Shown piece by piece: positions 9,663 through 18,110 of a stretch of DNA of 64,000 nucleotides. Position 1 is the stretch's first letter, and each line of letters opens with the position of its first letter. This DNA comes from Bacillota bacterium (GTDB lineage Bacteria > Bacillota > UBA4882 > UBA8346): NCBI GenBank assembly GCA_023435565.1, contig JAEYRN010000030.1, forward strand, positions 1 to 64,000, in the 5' to 3' direction. The position numbers and the translations under genes are program-made. The notes under the pieces were generated by a model that was given only the letters and a program-made list of their open reading frames with translations, was not told where the DNA came from and ran no database searches.

Positions 9663-11004
9663 ATATATCTCCTGTGATATCATTTTCAACTTTTCTCAAC
9701 TTCTTTACAATTCTCATAAAGCTATTTTGATTAATATAATGATATTTATAGCCCTCTTCCAAACTATTAAAGGAAGAATGATACATAATAGCCAGTTGAT
9801 TTGATAGATAGTCTAATTCTTCTATTGTTAGATATTTTGATGGATTCTTTGTTATCATAATAGAGAAAGGAAGGGGTACGTCAGATGTTGACTCTATGTC
9901 AAAACCGTCGATACAAACATCTTGAGTCACTGTTGGAGTATATATATTAAATTTTGCATAAGTACTTGCCAAGTTAGTTGATAATTCATAAGTGCTCTGT
10001 ATACTTTCCCATGTATCGTCAGGAAAACCAATTATATAGAATGCAACCGTCTCAACACCCTTTCCTTTTAAATAATTGATAATTCTTTTCGCCTTAGCAA
10101 TATTAGTAATTGGCCTTTTAAATGCTTTAAGTGTTTGTTTAGATGCTGATTCAATTCCAAAGCAGATCTTTTTCAGCCCTGCCTCTACCATTAGATTAAT
10201 AAGTTCGTAATTTAAAGATTCGATTTTAGTTTCACAAGACCAATTGAAATTTAAGTTTTGTTCGATTATCTGTTGGCATAAAGCAACAACATTCTTTTTA
10301 TTATAGGTAAAGTATTGATCTCTAAATTGAATATAATTTATTCCTAAATTCAAAACTCCCTTAATATCTTTAATAATATTTTCAGATGTCCTATAATCGA
10401 GTTTTCTGCCAAAAAAAGCAGTATATGGACAATAGGAACATGCTCCAATGCACCCTCTGCTCATTTGAATACTAGCATGCATTACTCCACTATAATCAAT
10501 ATATTTTTCATAGGGAAATAAAGAATAATCAGGTGATGGAAAGTCATTAATTCGCAAATCATCAGTTTCTTTGTGCAAAAATTTGTAAATATAATCCTCT
10601 AAAGGTATTTCTAATATTTCGTCAACTTCTTTTATCTTTTTTTGCAAATAATTCTTCAATATTTTTACAATATGCCCTGCCATAATTAGTTTTGCTCTCG
10701 GAAAGAGTTTTTTTAAATCTTTGGCATATTCAATATCATATTTTATTGTAGGTTCAGAAGATTTAATAATAATTAAATCATAATTATTGCTCAGCCTTTT
10801 GTTCACTTCTAACGGGAATAGTTTTTCTGCATTGGCATCAATAACATCAAGCTCGACTAAATTACTTTTTTTAGCGATTGACGCGGAATAAACCAACGAA
10901 AGATCTGGGAAAACCGCAGGACAATAGTCAGTTATCCCAAGATCTCCATGCATATCGCTATGAATAGTTATTCCATAATAAGGTCTTAACAATAACATCT
11001 TCAT
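9652..11004 (-). CDS. B12-binding-type radical SAM protein
   Basis: A 450-residue protein with an N-terminal Rossmann-like region (about 1-140) of the cobalamin-binding type and a radical SAM core with SRGCIGACSYCPY (Cys185, Cys189, Cys192). The N-terminal half has no clear DxHxxG, as in many class B radical SAM enzymes that bind B12 base-off. Likely reactions are methylation of unactivated carbon, or ring and oxidative chemistry. It is the first gene of the minus-strand biosynthetic operon; its ATG at 11004 lies downstream of a candidate promoter at 11281-11309. Its substrate is unknown. Confidence 0.88.
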   Translation of the reverse strand: MKMLLLRPYYGITIHSDMHGDLGITDYCPAVFPDLSLVYSASIAKKSNLVELDVIDANAEKLFPLEVNKRLSNNYDLIIIKSSEPTIKYDIEYAKDLKKLFPRAKLIMAGHIVKILKNYLQKKIKEVDEILEIPLEDYIYKFLHKETDDLRINDFPSPDYSLFPYEKYIDYSGVMHASIQMSRGCIGACSYCPYTAFFGRKLDYRTSENIIKDIKGVLNLGINYIQFRDQYFTYNKKNVVALCQQIIEQNLNFNWSCETKIESLNYELINLMVEAGLKKICFGIESASKQTLKAFKRPITNIAKAKRIINYLKGKGVETVAFYIIGFPDDTWESIQSTYELSTNLASTYAKFNIYTPTVTQDVCIDGFDIESTSDVPLPFSIMITKNPSKYLTIEELDYLSNQLAIMYHSSFNSLEEGYKYHYINQNSFMRIVKKLRKVENDITGDIYEQ

Positions 11005-11280
11005 ATTATCATCCTTACTTTATAAAGCGTATATTCTCCAGCTATCGGAACACTACCCGAAAAGCATCCTGAGATTTAACCAAAATCAATTAGTATACCA
11101 TTTATTCCACTTTAAATAAAAACCTTTTGCCGATGGAGTTTGGTTTGAATAAAAAATTGTAAAAAAATAAATTCTATACATTATTTGTAAATTTTTATAT
11201 TTTAAAGCTGACTGTTGTAAAATTTTACATTTCCATTATTAAAATTATCAAAATGGTAATAGAAATTTAATCTTTTTTTT

Positions 11281-11309
11281 ATAATAATACTTATGAACTT
11301 TAATTGTAA
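11281..11309 (-). promoter_or_regulatory. Candidate promoter of the biosynthetic operon
   Basis: On the minus strand TTACAA (11304-11309) and TATTAT (11281-11286) are spaced by 17 bases, a fair match to a vegetative promoter. It would give a 5' leader of about 270 bases before the ATG at 11004. The dyad array begins three bases upstream of the -35 box. The region is very AT-rich, so chance matches are possible. Confidence 0.45.
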
Positions 11310-11311
11310 AT

Positions 11312-11463
11312 ATGATATATATCATTATTAAGCAGATATTTGTCACATGTTTTATGTGACAATTGTCATTATTGAAATGATTATTGTTATAAAAAGTAAA
11401 AAAGTATGACATTTATCATTTTTAAATGATATATGTCATACTTTTTAAATGACATTTGTCATT
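11312..11463. promoter_or_regulatory. Array of TGACA/TGTCA dyads upstream of the biosynthetic operon
   Basis: Four clear inverted repeats lie within 152 bases: ATGATATATATCAT (11312-11325), TTGTCACAT/ATGTGACAA (11340-11348 and 11354-11362), a long one with 23-base arms (11399-11421 and 11424-11446, one mismatch, centre TT), and the perfect AATGACATTTGTCATT (11448-11463). TGACA/TGTCA recurs in the last three. They stand just upstream of the candidate promoter of the NRPS operon, so they look like multiple operator sites for one dimeric regulator. The rest of the gap (11005-11280 and 11464-11641) holds no gene that I can support. Confidence 0.6.
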
Positions 11464-11641
11464 ATTCCCATAATTCCTTTTATTTCTTCCCACTCCGAAT
11501 AAACGTGACTAATCCCAGATTTCTCTTGGATAAAATGGTTATTGAGACCTTAAAGGATGTACATTACAAGTGGAAAAATTGAGGATACGAATGCAATCAA
11601 ACCGATATAAAACGGGTTAATAACCTTAATAAGATTACAAA

Positions 11642-11657
11642 CCCGGGCATTCCCGGG
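11642..11657 (-). terminator. Terminator of the hydrogenase protease gene
   Basis: CCCGGG (11642-11647), CATT, CCCGGG (11652-11657) forms a strong hairpin 14 bases after the stop of the protease gene. On the minus strand it is followed by TTTGTAATCTT, a weak U-rich tail. Confidence 0.6.
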
Positions 11658-11670
11658 ATTTTCTTTGAAA

Positions 11671-12156
11671 TCAATAGCTATTTATCATCATTGCGTTTTC
11701 TAATGTAGTCGTAATCTTTCTTGTTATTTCTTCAATAATCACCTTTAATTTGATTTTTATCTTCGGTGATAAATTATTTCCCCATTTCGCCGACGCGGTC
11801 TCGATACCAATTAGCCAAATTTTCGACATGAACTCCTGTTTCAAATTTAACACCACATTTAATTGCCATAATAGATCTAAATCATGAAGGGAAAACATTT
11901 TTCCCCTCTCAACATGCTTTTCATACCAAGAAATTGCCATTACTTTCCCCGGTTCCAAACCCGGCGGCAATGCGTCAACAATAAAAACAAAACGATATTG
12001 CCCTATTAAATCCGGTAATGTAAATAAATCCAAACCTATGTTATAAAAATCCGCTTTGCCTCGTAATACCCTATTTTGCAATGCTGCTACCACCGCAAGC
12101 CCAACACCGTCATCTTCTCTTAATTCATTTCCGACGCCTATCACACATATATCCAT
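11671..12156 (-). CDS. NiFe-hydrogenase maturation endopeptidase (HyaD/HybD family)
   Basis: A 161-residue protein with the family signature IGVGNELREDDGVG (residues 6-19), the acidic FIVDALPPG and SLHDLDLLW with a His; these give the Glu/Asp/His set that senses nickel in this family. It cuts the C-terminal tail of the large hydrogenase subunit after nickel insertion. The large subunit encoded at 13182-14588 does carry such a tail beyond DPCLSCATH. The gene is divergent from the hydrogenase genes, 81 bases away, so both may share a control region. Confidence 0.9.
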   Translation of the reverse strand: MDICVIGVGNELREDDGVGLAVVAALQNRVLRGKADFYNIGLDLFTLPDLIGQYRFVFIVDALPPGLEPGKVMAISWYEKHVERGKMFSLHDLDLLWQLNVVLNLKQEFMSKIWLIGIETASAKWGNNLSPKIKIKLKVIIEEITRKITTTLENAMMINSY

Positions 12157-12237
12157 GATTCTCCAATTCCTAATTCTTATTTATTCTTAAAAAGCATATA
12201 TTTTATCATTTATTTATATTTAATTACCGGAGGAATT

Positions 12238-13185
12238 ATGGCGACCAGCGATCAATTCGAATATTATTGCCGTTTATACCGGGGATATCCTAATCTGGCC
12301 GGACGTTTGGCTAAAGAATTCGGCGGTGATTTGCTTGCCCCCGGTAAGAAATCCCCGATGATTTGGTTTGAAGCCAATGCTTGCTCCGGGGATTCCATAT
12401 CAACCTTGAATGCGGTCGACCCCGAACTGGGACAGATTCTCTGTTCCTTAGTGGAGGTTCGTTATTGGAATGCGCTTATGCCTGATCAGGGTGCTAAAGC
12501 GCAAGAAATTTTTTTTCAAACTGCGGAAGAAGGCGATTTCATCCTAGTGGTGGAAGGAGCTATTGCCACCGCAGGGAGGGGAAAATATGCGATCCCTTTT
12601 AAAACCGAAACTTACCTTTTTACCAGCGAAGTATTAATCCGGTATCTCGCCCCAAAGGCCAAATACATCATAGCGGTAGGGACTTGCGCCGCATTCGGCG
12701 GTCCTTCGGCAGCCAGGCCGAACCCTTCCGGAAGCAAAGGAGTTTGGGAAATCATCCAAGACCGGCCGGTGGTTAATGTCTCAGGTTGTCCCATCAACCC
12801 CGACTGGCTTACCGGGACCATCTTTCACCTGCTTTCATTCGGCTTGCCGGAAGTTGACCGCTACCAACGCCCCACCCTTTTTTACGGCCAGACAATCCAT
12901 AGTATTTGCCAACGCCGTTCCTATTTTGAAACTGGAGCTTTCGCCGCCAATCTCGGCGATCCGGAATGTATGTATTCCTTAGGCTGTATGGGTCCGGTTA
13001 CCGGAGCCGACTGCCCGTATCGGCTCTGGAACAACCATTTGAATTGGCCGGTAAAGGCCAGTACCCCGTGTATTGGTTGTACCAAAGCCGGTTTTCCCGA
13101 CAAGTCCACTCCCTTCTATACCCCATTGCCCCAAAAAATGCCGCGGCGATCCGGAACCCGTCAAGACGGGAGGGAAACAAGTTGA
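12238..13185 (+). CDS. NiFe hydrogenase small subunit, no Tat signal
   Basis: The 315-residue iron-sulphur subunit begins after CGGAGGAATT. EANACSGDS (Cys49) binds the proximal cluster, with GTCAAFGG and SGCPINPDW supplying further ligands. The C-terminal part has HSICQRRSYFE, LGCMGPVTGADCP and TPCIGCTKAGFP, the His/Cys ligands for the distal and medial clusters. The N-terminus has no twin-arginine motif and no hydrophobic segment, so the enzyme is probably cytoplasmic. It overlaps the large-subunit start by four bases (TTGA). GC content is visibly higher than in the biosynthetic operon on its left. Confidence 0.95.
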   Translation: MATSDQFEYYCRLYRGYPNLAGRLAKEFGGDLLAPGKKSPMIWFEANACSGDSISTLNAVDPELGQILCSLVEVRYWNALMPDQGAKAQEIFFQTAEEGDFILVVEGAIATAGRGKYAIPFKTETYLFTSEVLIRYLAPKAKYIIAVGTCAAFGGPSAARPNPSGSKGVWEIIQDRPVVNVSGCPINPDWLTGTIFHLLSFGLPEVDRYQRPTLFYGQTIHSICQRRSYFETGAFAANLGDPECMYSLGCMGPVTGADCPYRLWNNHLNWPVKASTPCIGCTKAGFPDKSTPFYTPLPQKMPRRSGTRQDGRETS

Positions 13186-14588
13186 AATTGACCATCAGTC
13201 CTATCACCCGAATCAGCGGCTTGTTAAGTATTGACCTTTTTATAGATCAGTCCGGAATAGTTACCGAAGCGAATGTGATTGGAGAACAATTTCGCGGTTT
13301 TGAGGCGATGATGAGCGGAAGAAAGGTTACCGATGCCGTTTATTTTACTGAACGGATTTGCGGCATTTGTTCGATGGCCCACGGGTTCACCGCTGCCCGA
13401 TTAGTGGAAAAGATGTACGGCATTGAGCCGACTCCGGAAATGGTCCTCTTACAACAAGCCATGCTTGGCGCCGAATTTCTCCAAAACCATATCCGGCATT
13501 TTTACCTATTGGCGTTACCGGACTACTTGGATGATGGAATGATTCATCAACCATCGGTCCCGGGCGGAACTCAAACTGAAAAATCCCGTTTCACGGGAAC
13601 GCAACAAAAATTTCTGGTGGAACATTATTTTGCCGCTATGGAGGCCAGTCGGAAAGCCCATGATATGCTGGCGGTCTTCGGTGGGAAAATACCTCACCAA
13701 CACGGGTTAGTCGCTTCCGGAGTAACGGTCTATCCTGATGCCGATAAGCGCAAACAATTTCTGGCTCTGCTCCAACAAGTCCAAAAGTTTATTTTTAATA
13801 TTATGCTCCCTGATGTTTATCTGTTAGCGGAAGTTTATCCCGATTATCTTTTCATCGGTTCGGGACCGAGGCGATTTATCAGTTTTGGTCTGTTCGACCC
13901 AAACCTTGGAGGGCATTTTCCATCGGGTATCCTTGATAATAAAGGTCTTAAATCTTTCCAGCCGGAAGAAATCAATGAAAGTATTACTTTTGCCTGGTAC
14001 GAAAAGACCGACTCTCAAACCCGGCCCGCTCCGGATAAACCGTTTGCCTATACTTGGGTTAAAGCTCCCCGTTATCAAGGTTTGGCCTATGAAGGAGGCC
14101 CCTTGGCCCGAAAATTGATAGCTTCCCAAAGTTCAGGAACCAACGTAGGAACCACTTCAACCGGCACTATGGCCCGGCTCATCGCCCGTGTTGAAGAATC
14201 AGCCGTAATATCCGAATGGATTGGGGAATGGCTCAAATCCTTACCAGAAGATGGAAATTACATTGTTCCTCTGGAAAAAACGGTAACAATGGAAGCTTTC
14301 CAGGTTAACGAAGCCCCCCGTGGTCCATTACTTCATGCTATAACAGCCGCTGACGATACCGTCGCATCCTATAACGTTATAACCCCAAGTAATTGGAATT
14401 TTTCACCTAAGGATGAGAACGGCGAAAGAGGTCCGGTAGAGACTGCGCTGATAAGGTGCAAGGTAAACCGGAAAAATCCCCTCGAACCGGGCCGGATTAT
14501 CCGTTCCTTCGACCCTTGTCTTTCCTGTGCCACCCATTTTATTGACTGGCATGGAACGAATAAACTGACAGTTAATTTGTCAATTTAA
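13182..14588 (+). CDS. NiFe hydrogenase large subunit
   Basis: I place the start at TTG 13182: GGGAGGG lies 7 bases upstream, and it overlaps the stop of the small subunit as TTGA. The open frame extends back to 12966 inside the small-subunit gene, but that part is a shadow. The 468-residue product begins MKLTISPITRISG, as is usual for this family. Nickel ligands are in RICGICSMAH (Cys60, Cys63) and DPCLSCATH (Cys446, Cys449). Sixteen residues follow His452 and form the tail to be removed by the protease encoded at 11671-12156. It oxidises or evolves hydrogen together with the small subunit. Confidence 0.95.
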   Translation: MKLTISPITRISGLLSIDLFIDQSGIVTEANVIGEQFRGFEAMMSGRKVTDAVYFTERICGICSMAHGFTAARLVEKMYGIEPTPEMVLLQQAMLGAEFLQNHIRHFYLLALPDYLDDGMIHQPSVPGGTQTEKSRFTGTQQKFLVEHYFAAMEASRKAHDMLAVFGGKIPHQHGLVASGVTVYPDADKRKQFLALLQQVQKFIFNIMLPDVYLLAEVYPDYLFIGSGPRRFISFGLFDPNLGGHFPSGILDNKGLKSFQPEEINESITFAWYEKTDSQTRPAPDKPFAYTWVKAPRYQGLAYEGGPLARKLIASQSSGTNVGTTSTGTMARLIARVEESAVISEWIGEWLKSLPEDGNYIVPLEKTVTMEAFQVNEAPRGPLLHAITAADDTVASYNVITPSNWNFSPKDENGERGPVETALIRCKVNRKNPLEPGRIIRSFDPCLSCATHFIDWHGTNKLTVNLSI

Positions 14589-14613
14589 CTAAAAAAGTTA
14601 AGGAGATTAAACA

Positions 14614-14856
14614 ATGAATAATGTTGCTAATCCCGACCGCCGTTTCACCCGGGCGGAACTGGCCCAGTATAACGGGCTAAACGGTAAACCGGCATACGTA
14701 GCAGTTAACAATGTGGTCTATGATGTCACAACAGTATTTATACAAGGGAAACATTTCACCCATTTTGCAGGGCAGGACCTTACGGGAGCTTTTCTTAGAC
14801 AGCATACCCCAGCCGCCCTTTCGGGCTATCCGGTGGTTGGAATATTGGTTGACTGA
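14614..14856 (+). CDS. Small cytochrome b5-like heme protein
   Basis: The 80-residue protein is a bare cytochrome b5 domain without signal peptide or membrane helix: RFTRAELAQYNG, PAYVAVNNVVYDVT, then GKHFTHFAGQDLT and RQHTPAAL, with His residues where the two heme ligands are expected. AAGGAG precedes the ATG. It lies 25 bases after the hydrogenase large subunit and is probably the last gene of that operon, in the position where membrane-bound hydrogenases have their cytochrome b. It may pass electrons to or from the hydrogenase; this is inference. Confidence 0.82.
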   Translation: MNNVANPDRRFTRAELAQYNGLNGKPAYVAVNNVVYDVTTVFIQGKHFTHFAGQDLTGAFLRQHTPAALSGYPVVGILVD

Positions 14857-14871
14857 CTTAATTTTAATAGA

Positions 14872-15870
14872 TTAAAAGCCTTTTACCAGAAACCATTGGG
14901 CAATATCTTCCTGCATCTGTCTTCGATCAGGTCCGACGTTCATACTACGAATTGCATTTGCCATTACCGGCGCATTAAACATAGAGCCTTTTAAAATTTC
15001 CGGCACCATACCGATAAACTCAGCATCCATAGCATCGGAAAAGACTTGAGCTTCTTTGATTATTCCTTGCTCCAATTTAAGACCGACCTCTACTCCACCC
15101 CAAGGAAACCGGTTAGCGAATTCAATATCAAATTGTGGGGCTTCACCATAACGCCATTCCCAAGAGGAATATTTCCGGTAGAGCTCCCTAATAGCGTTTT
15201 GATCCAATGAATCGGTGCTTCTAACATATTGATGAACTGGATGTTTACTGTACAGCTTGGAAAATTCTTTGCAGAGTAGGTCCGCCATTGTATCTACAGT
15301 AAGCGACGGGTAGTAATCAGTAAGATTAACCACCCGCGATCTGACGGAGTCAATTCCTTTGGACTTTATCTTATCCTCCGGGACTTGAAGATACTTGGTC
15401 ATCTTTTTAAAATCACTGGAAACAAGGATAGTGCCATGATGATAAGCGCTATTTTTTCGCAAACAAAAAGCGTTCCCTGAAAATTTGCGCCCCTCGACGG
15501 TTAAATCATTTCTTCCTGTTTTTTCGGCAGGGATACCCAGTTCCCTAACAGCGGCTAAAATAACACCAACCTGTTTTTCCAGGTCATAATTGGAACGGCT
15601 CATCAAAAAAGTAAAATTCAAGTTCCCCAAGTCATGAAATACGGTCCCACCGCCTGAGAGTCGTCGGGCAAGATAACCGCCGTCTTTTTCCAGCATCCCG
15701 GCACGGCATTCTTTCCAGGGGTTTTGATTCTTACCGATGACAATGGTTTCCCGATTCTGCCATATATACAATATAAACTCATCCCGCACCGTATCCAGAA
15801 GAATCTCTTCTACCGCAAGATTATACCAGGGGTTAAATGAATTGGACTTAAAGATCAATGCTTCAGACAT
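14872..15870 (-). CDS. lplA: Lipoate-protein ligase A
   Basis: The 332-residue protein has the ligase motifs RRLSGGGTVFHDLGNLNFTF and GRKFSGNAF, and a C-terminal domain of the LplA type. It attaches lipoate, via lipoyl-AMP, to lysines of lipoyl domains. It is convergent with the b5 gene (15 bases between stops) and lies downstream of the dehydrogenase-complex genes on the same strand. Its obvious local target is Lys43 of the E3 protein encoded at 16304-18034, the only lipoyl domain in this operon. Confidence 0.95.
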   Translation of the reverse strand: MSEALIFKSNSFNPWYNLAVEEILLDTVRDEFILYIWQNRETIVIGKNQNPWKECRAGMLEKDGGYLARRLSGGGTVFHDLGNLNFTFLMSRSNYDLEKQVGVILAAVRELGIPAEKTGRNDLTVEGRKFSGNAFCLRKNSAYHHGTILVSSDFKKMTKYLQVPEDKIKSKGIDSVRSRVVNLTDYYPSLTVDTMADLLCKEFSKLYSKHPVHQYVRSTDSLDQNAIRELYRKYSSWEWRYGEAPQFDIEFANRFPWGGVEVGLKLEQGIIKEAQVFSDAMDAEFIGMVPEILKGSMFNAPVMANAIRSMNVGPDRRQMQEDIAQWFLVKGF

Positions 15871-15924
15871 ATATATTTCTCCGAATACTGATATTTAACG
15901 CATTTAGGTAACTGACACTGACGA

Positions 15925-16263
15925 CTACTTAAAAGTATGACGTTTATACATCTGACGGAGATTACTAAGTTCTTTATGGGGTTCTTTTAGAATTTGGCCG
16001 ATATATTGCATAAATAACCAAAACTTTTTTTTGCCTCTCGGTAGTTTTTTCAGGTCCTTATAAATCTTTAAAGATTTCATAAGAGTTCTTTCCACAAAGT
16101 CTTGATAATAGATACGGACTAAAAAACCTCGATTGTCAAATTGTTCGTTACATTGTAAACAACGTCCGGCTTTTAAATATTTATCCAGATAAATTAATTC
16201 ATGTTCGGTTTCATCACCACATTTCATACAATAACGAATTCCGACCAAATTAGTTTTGTCCAT
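15925..16263 (-). CDS. Small zinc-ribbon protein of unknown function
   Basis: The start is taken at ATG 16263 (AAGGATG upstream); a longer open frame overlaps the E3 gene and is unlikely. The 112-residue product begins MDKTNLVGIRYCMKCGDETE and has two Cys pairs (CMKC and CLQC) about 26 residues apart, forming a zinc ribbon. A basic, helical C-terminal half follows, rich in Lys and Arg (LKKLPRGKKKFWLF). It lies between the E3 and lplA genes on the same strand. I do not know its function; the place suggests a link to the complex or to lipoylation. Confidence 0.75.
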   Translation of the reverse strand: MDKTNLVGIRYCMKCGDETEHELIYLDKYLKAGRCLQCNEQFDNRGFLVRIYYQDFVERTLMKSLKIYKDLKKLPRGKKKFWLFMQYIGQILKEPHKELSNLRQMYKRHTFK

Positions 16264-16303
16264 AATGTACCATCCTTTACCACAGAATCTTGGAGTAATT
16301 AAT

Positions 16304-18034
16304 TTATATATTAACTGATTTATCCAGAATTTCGGCAGCAGCTTCCATAATTGCCTCTGCAAGCGTTGGATGAGCATGAACTGCTGTTGCTATATCATCA
16401 ACAGTACCTTCAAGTTTCATAGCAATAACAGCCTCATGTATTAAACTTGATGCATCGGGACCCACTATATGGACACCCAAAATTTCATTCCAACGGGAAT
16501 CCGAGATGATTTTAACAAAACCTTCGGTATTCCCCAAAGTAAGGGACCTACCATTGGCGTAAAAGGGAAATTTAGCTGTTTTATAAGGTATTTTCTTATC
16601 TTTTACCTGCTTTTCAGTTAGACCTACATAAGCGATCTCCGGGTCAGTGAATATACAACTGGGAATTGCCTCATATTTCATAGGGTATCCTTTGCTAAAA
16701 ATATTTTCAGCGGCAACAATACCTTGGGCAGATGCAACATGGGCCAGTTGCATAATACCTGTAATATCTCCGATTGCAAAAATGTTTTCAATACTGGTTT
16801 GCATCCTATCGTTCGTTTCAAGATAACCTTTATCATTACGTTTTAAATCTAATTCACCAAAGGCGTTGTCTTCAACTTTTCTACCTACAGCCAATAAAAC
16901 CTCTTCGGTTTCAATATTTGTTCCATCTTCAAGAAAAACTTTATAATTGTTATTTTCTTTTCGAACTCCCTTAACCTTAACTCCGGTTAGAATATTAATT
17001 CCTTTTCTAATGAATTCTTGGGTAATTAAAGCGAAGATTTCATTTTCCACCATCGATAGAATACTTGGTAAAAGCTCAATTATTGTTACCTTTACTCCAA
17101 AAGAGTTAAAAATACTGGCGAATTCGGCCCCTATAACACCTCCGCCAATAATAGCAATACTTTTGGGTAGTTTTTCAATGTCAAAGATACTATCGGTATT
17201 ATGGATTTTTGTATCCGGAGTGGTTTCAATATTAAGCTTCATCGGTACCGTTCCGGTTGCTAAAATAATATATTTTGTTTTAATGATTTTCATAGTTCCA
17301 TCGGTTAGTTCAACCGATACGGTATGGTTATCGACAACTTTGCCGGTACCTTTCAATAATTCAACTTTATTACGTTGTAAAAGGGCCTGTACCCCTCCGA
17401 CCAACTTACGGACAACTTGGTTCTTTCGTTCTCTAATTTTATTCCAGTCAAAACTTGCTTCTTTAACACTGATCCCCATTTTTTCGGATTCCTTGACATA
17501 TTTCCAGACTTCAGCATTTCTCACCCAAGCTTTGGTGGGTATACAACCAACATTTAGACAAGTCCCACCAACATTTTCTTTCTCGACCAATATTACCTTG
17601 GCCCCCAATTGAGCTGCTCTGATAGCCGCTACATAGCCACCAGGGCCTCCTCCGATAATAACAAGGTCAGTATCATATTTAGAGTTATCAGTAATACTGT
17701 TGGTAACAGTGACATCTTCCTTTTTATCTACTGATGGCAAAGATTCTTCAACCGGTACCTCGGAAGTAATTTTTTCAACATTAGGTACGGCTTCTCCCGG
17801 CGCGCCGATAAAAGCGATCGACTGATTGATTGGTATTATTTCCCCAACTTCATAATAAATTTTTAATACAGTTCCTTCAACCAAAGATTCTACTTCAAGG
17901 GCCACCTTATCGGTTTCAACCTCTAAAATAGGATCGCCTTTATTTATAAGGTCACCTTCCTTAACCAACCATTTCATTATTTTTCCCGATTCCATAGTCA
18001 TTCCCAATTTAGGCATTAGTACAGGTTTTCCCAC
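16304..18034 (-). CDS. Dihydrolipoamide dehydrogenase (E3) with N-terminal lipoyl domain
   Basis: The 576-residue protein is a fusion. Residues 1-80 are a lipoyl domain (MPKLGMTMESGKI, lipoylated Lys43 in EVETDKV), followed by a Pro/Glu/Val/Ser-rich linker (82-120). Residues 122-576 are a flavin disulfide reductase: VIIGGGPGGYVAA, GGTCLNVGCIPTK (redox Cys159 and Cys164), a central NAD-binding IIGGGVIGAEFA, and the C-terminal HAHPTLAEAI with the catalytic His. E3 proteins with lipoyl domains are known in some acetoin and pyruvate complexes. Here it appears to carry the only swinging arm, since the neighbouring E2 has none. Confidence 0.95.
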   Translation of the reverse strand: MGKPVLMPKLGMTMESGKIMKWLVKEGDLINKGDPILEVETDKVALEVESLVEGTVLKIYYEVGEIIPINQSIAFIGAPGEAVPNVEKITSEVPVEESLPSVDKKEDVTVTNSITDNSKYDTDLVIIGGGPGGYVAAIRAAQLGAKVILVEKENVGGTCLNVGCIPTKAWVRNAEVWKYVKESEKMGISVKEASFDWNKIRERKNQVVRKLVGGVQALLQRNKVELLKGTGKVVDNHTVSVELTDGTMKIIKTKYIILATGTVPMKLNIETTPDTKIHNTDSIFDIEKLPKSIAIIGGGVIGAEFASIFNSFGVKVTIIELLPSILSMVENEIFALITQEFIRKGINILTGVKVKGVRKENNNYKVFLEDGTNIETEEVLLAVGRKVEDNAFGELDLKRNDKGYLETNDRMQTSIENIFAIGDITGIMQLAHVASAQGIVAAENIFSKGYPMKYEAIPSCIFTDPEIAYVGLTEKQVKDKKIPYKTAKFPFYANGRSLTLGNTEGFVKIISDSRWNEILGVHIVGPDASSLIHEAVIAMKLEGTVDDIATAVHAHPTLAEAIMEAAAEILDKSVNI

Positions 18035-18110
18035 TGTAATTCCTCCCTAAGCTGCAATTATTAAATAGTATTTTAATACACTAATATCTCAATAACTACG
18101 GTTAACTTGT

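Noticed and set aside
8688..11004. RiPP (sactipeptide-type) cluster because of the SPASM radical SAM gene
   Set aside because: No precursor peptide gene was seen near the two radical SAM genes, and the rest of the operon is of NRPS type.
11312..11463. CRISPR array
   Set aside because: The repeats are palindromes of different length without regular spacers, and no cas genes are in the window.
12966..13181. Long N-terminal extension of the hydrogenase large subunit
   Set aside because: It lies in another frame of the small subunit; TTG 13182 with GGGAGGG gives the usual N-terminus.
12612..14129. Several open frames on both strands inside the hydrogenase genes
   Set aside because: They overlap well-supported hydrogenase subunits, have no ribosome binding sites of note and no recognisable motifs.
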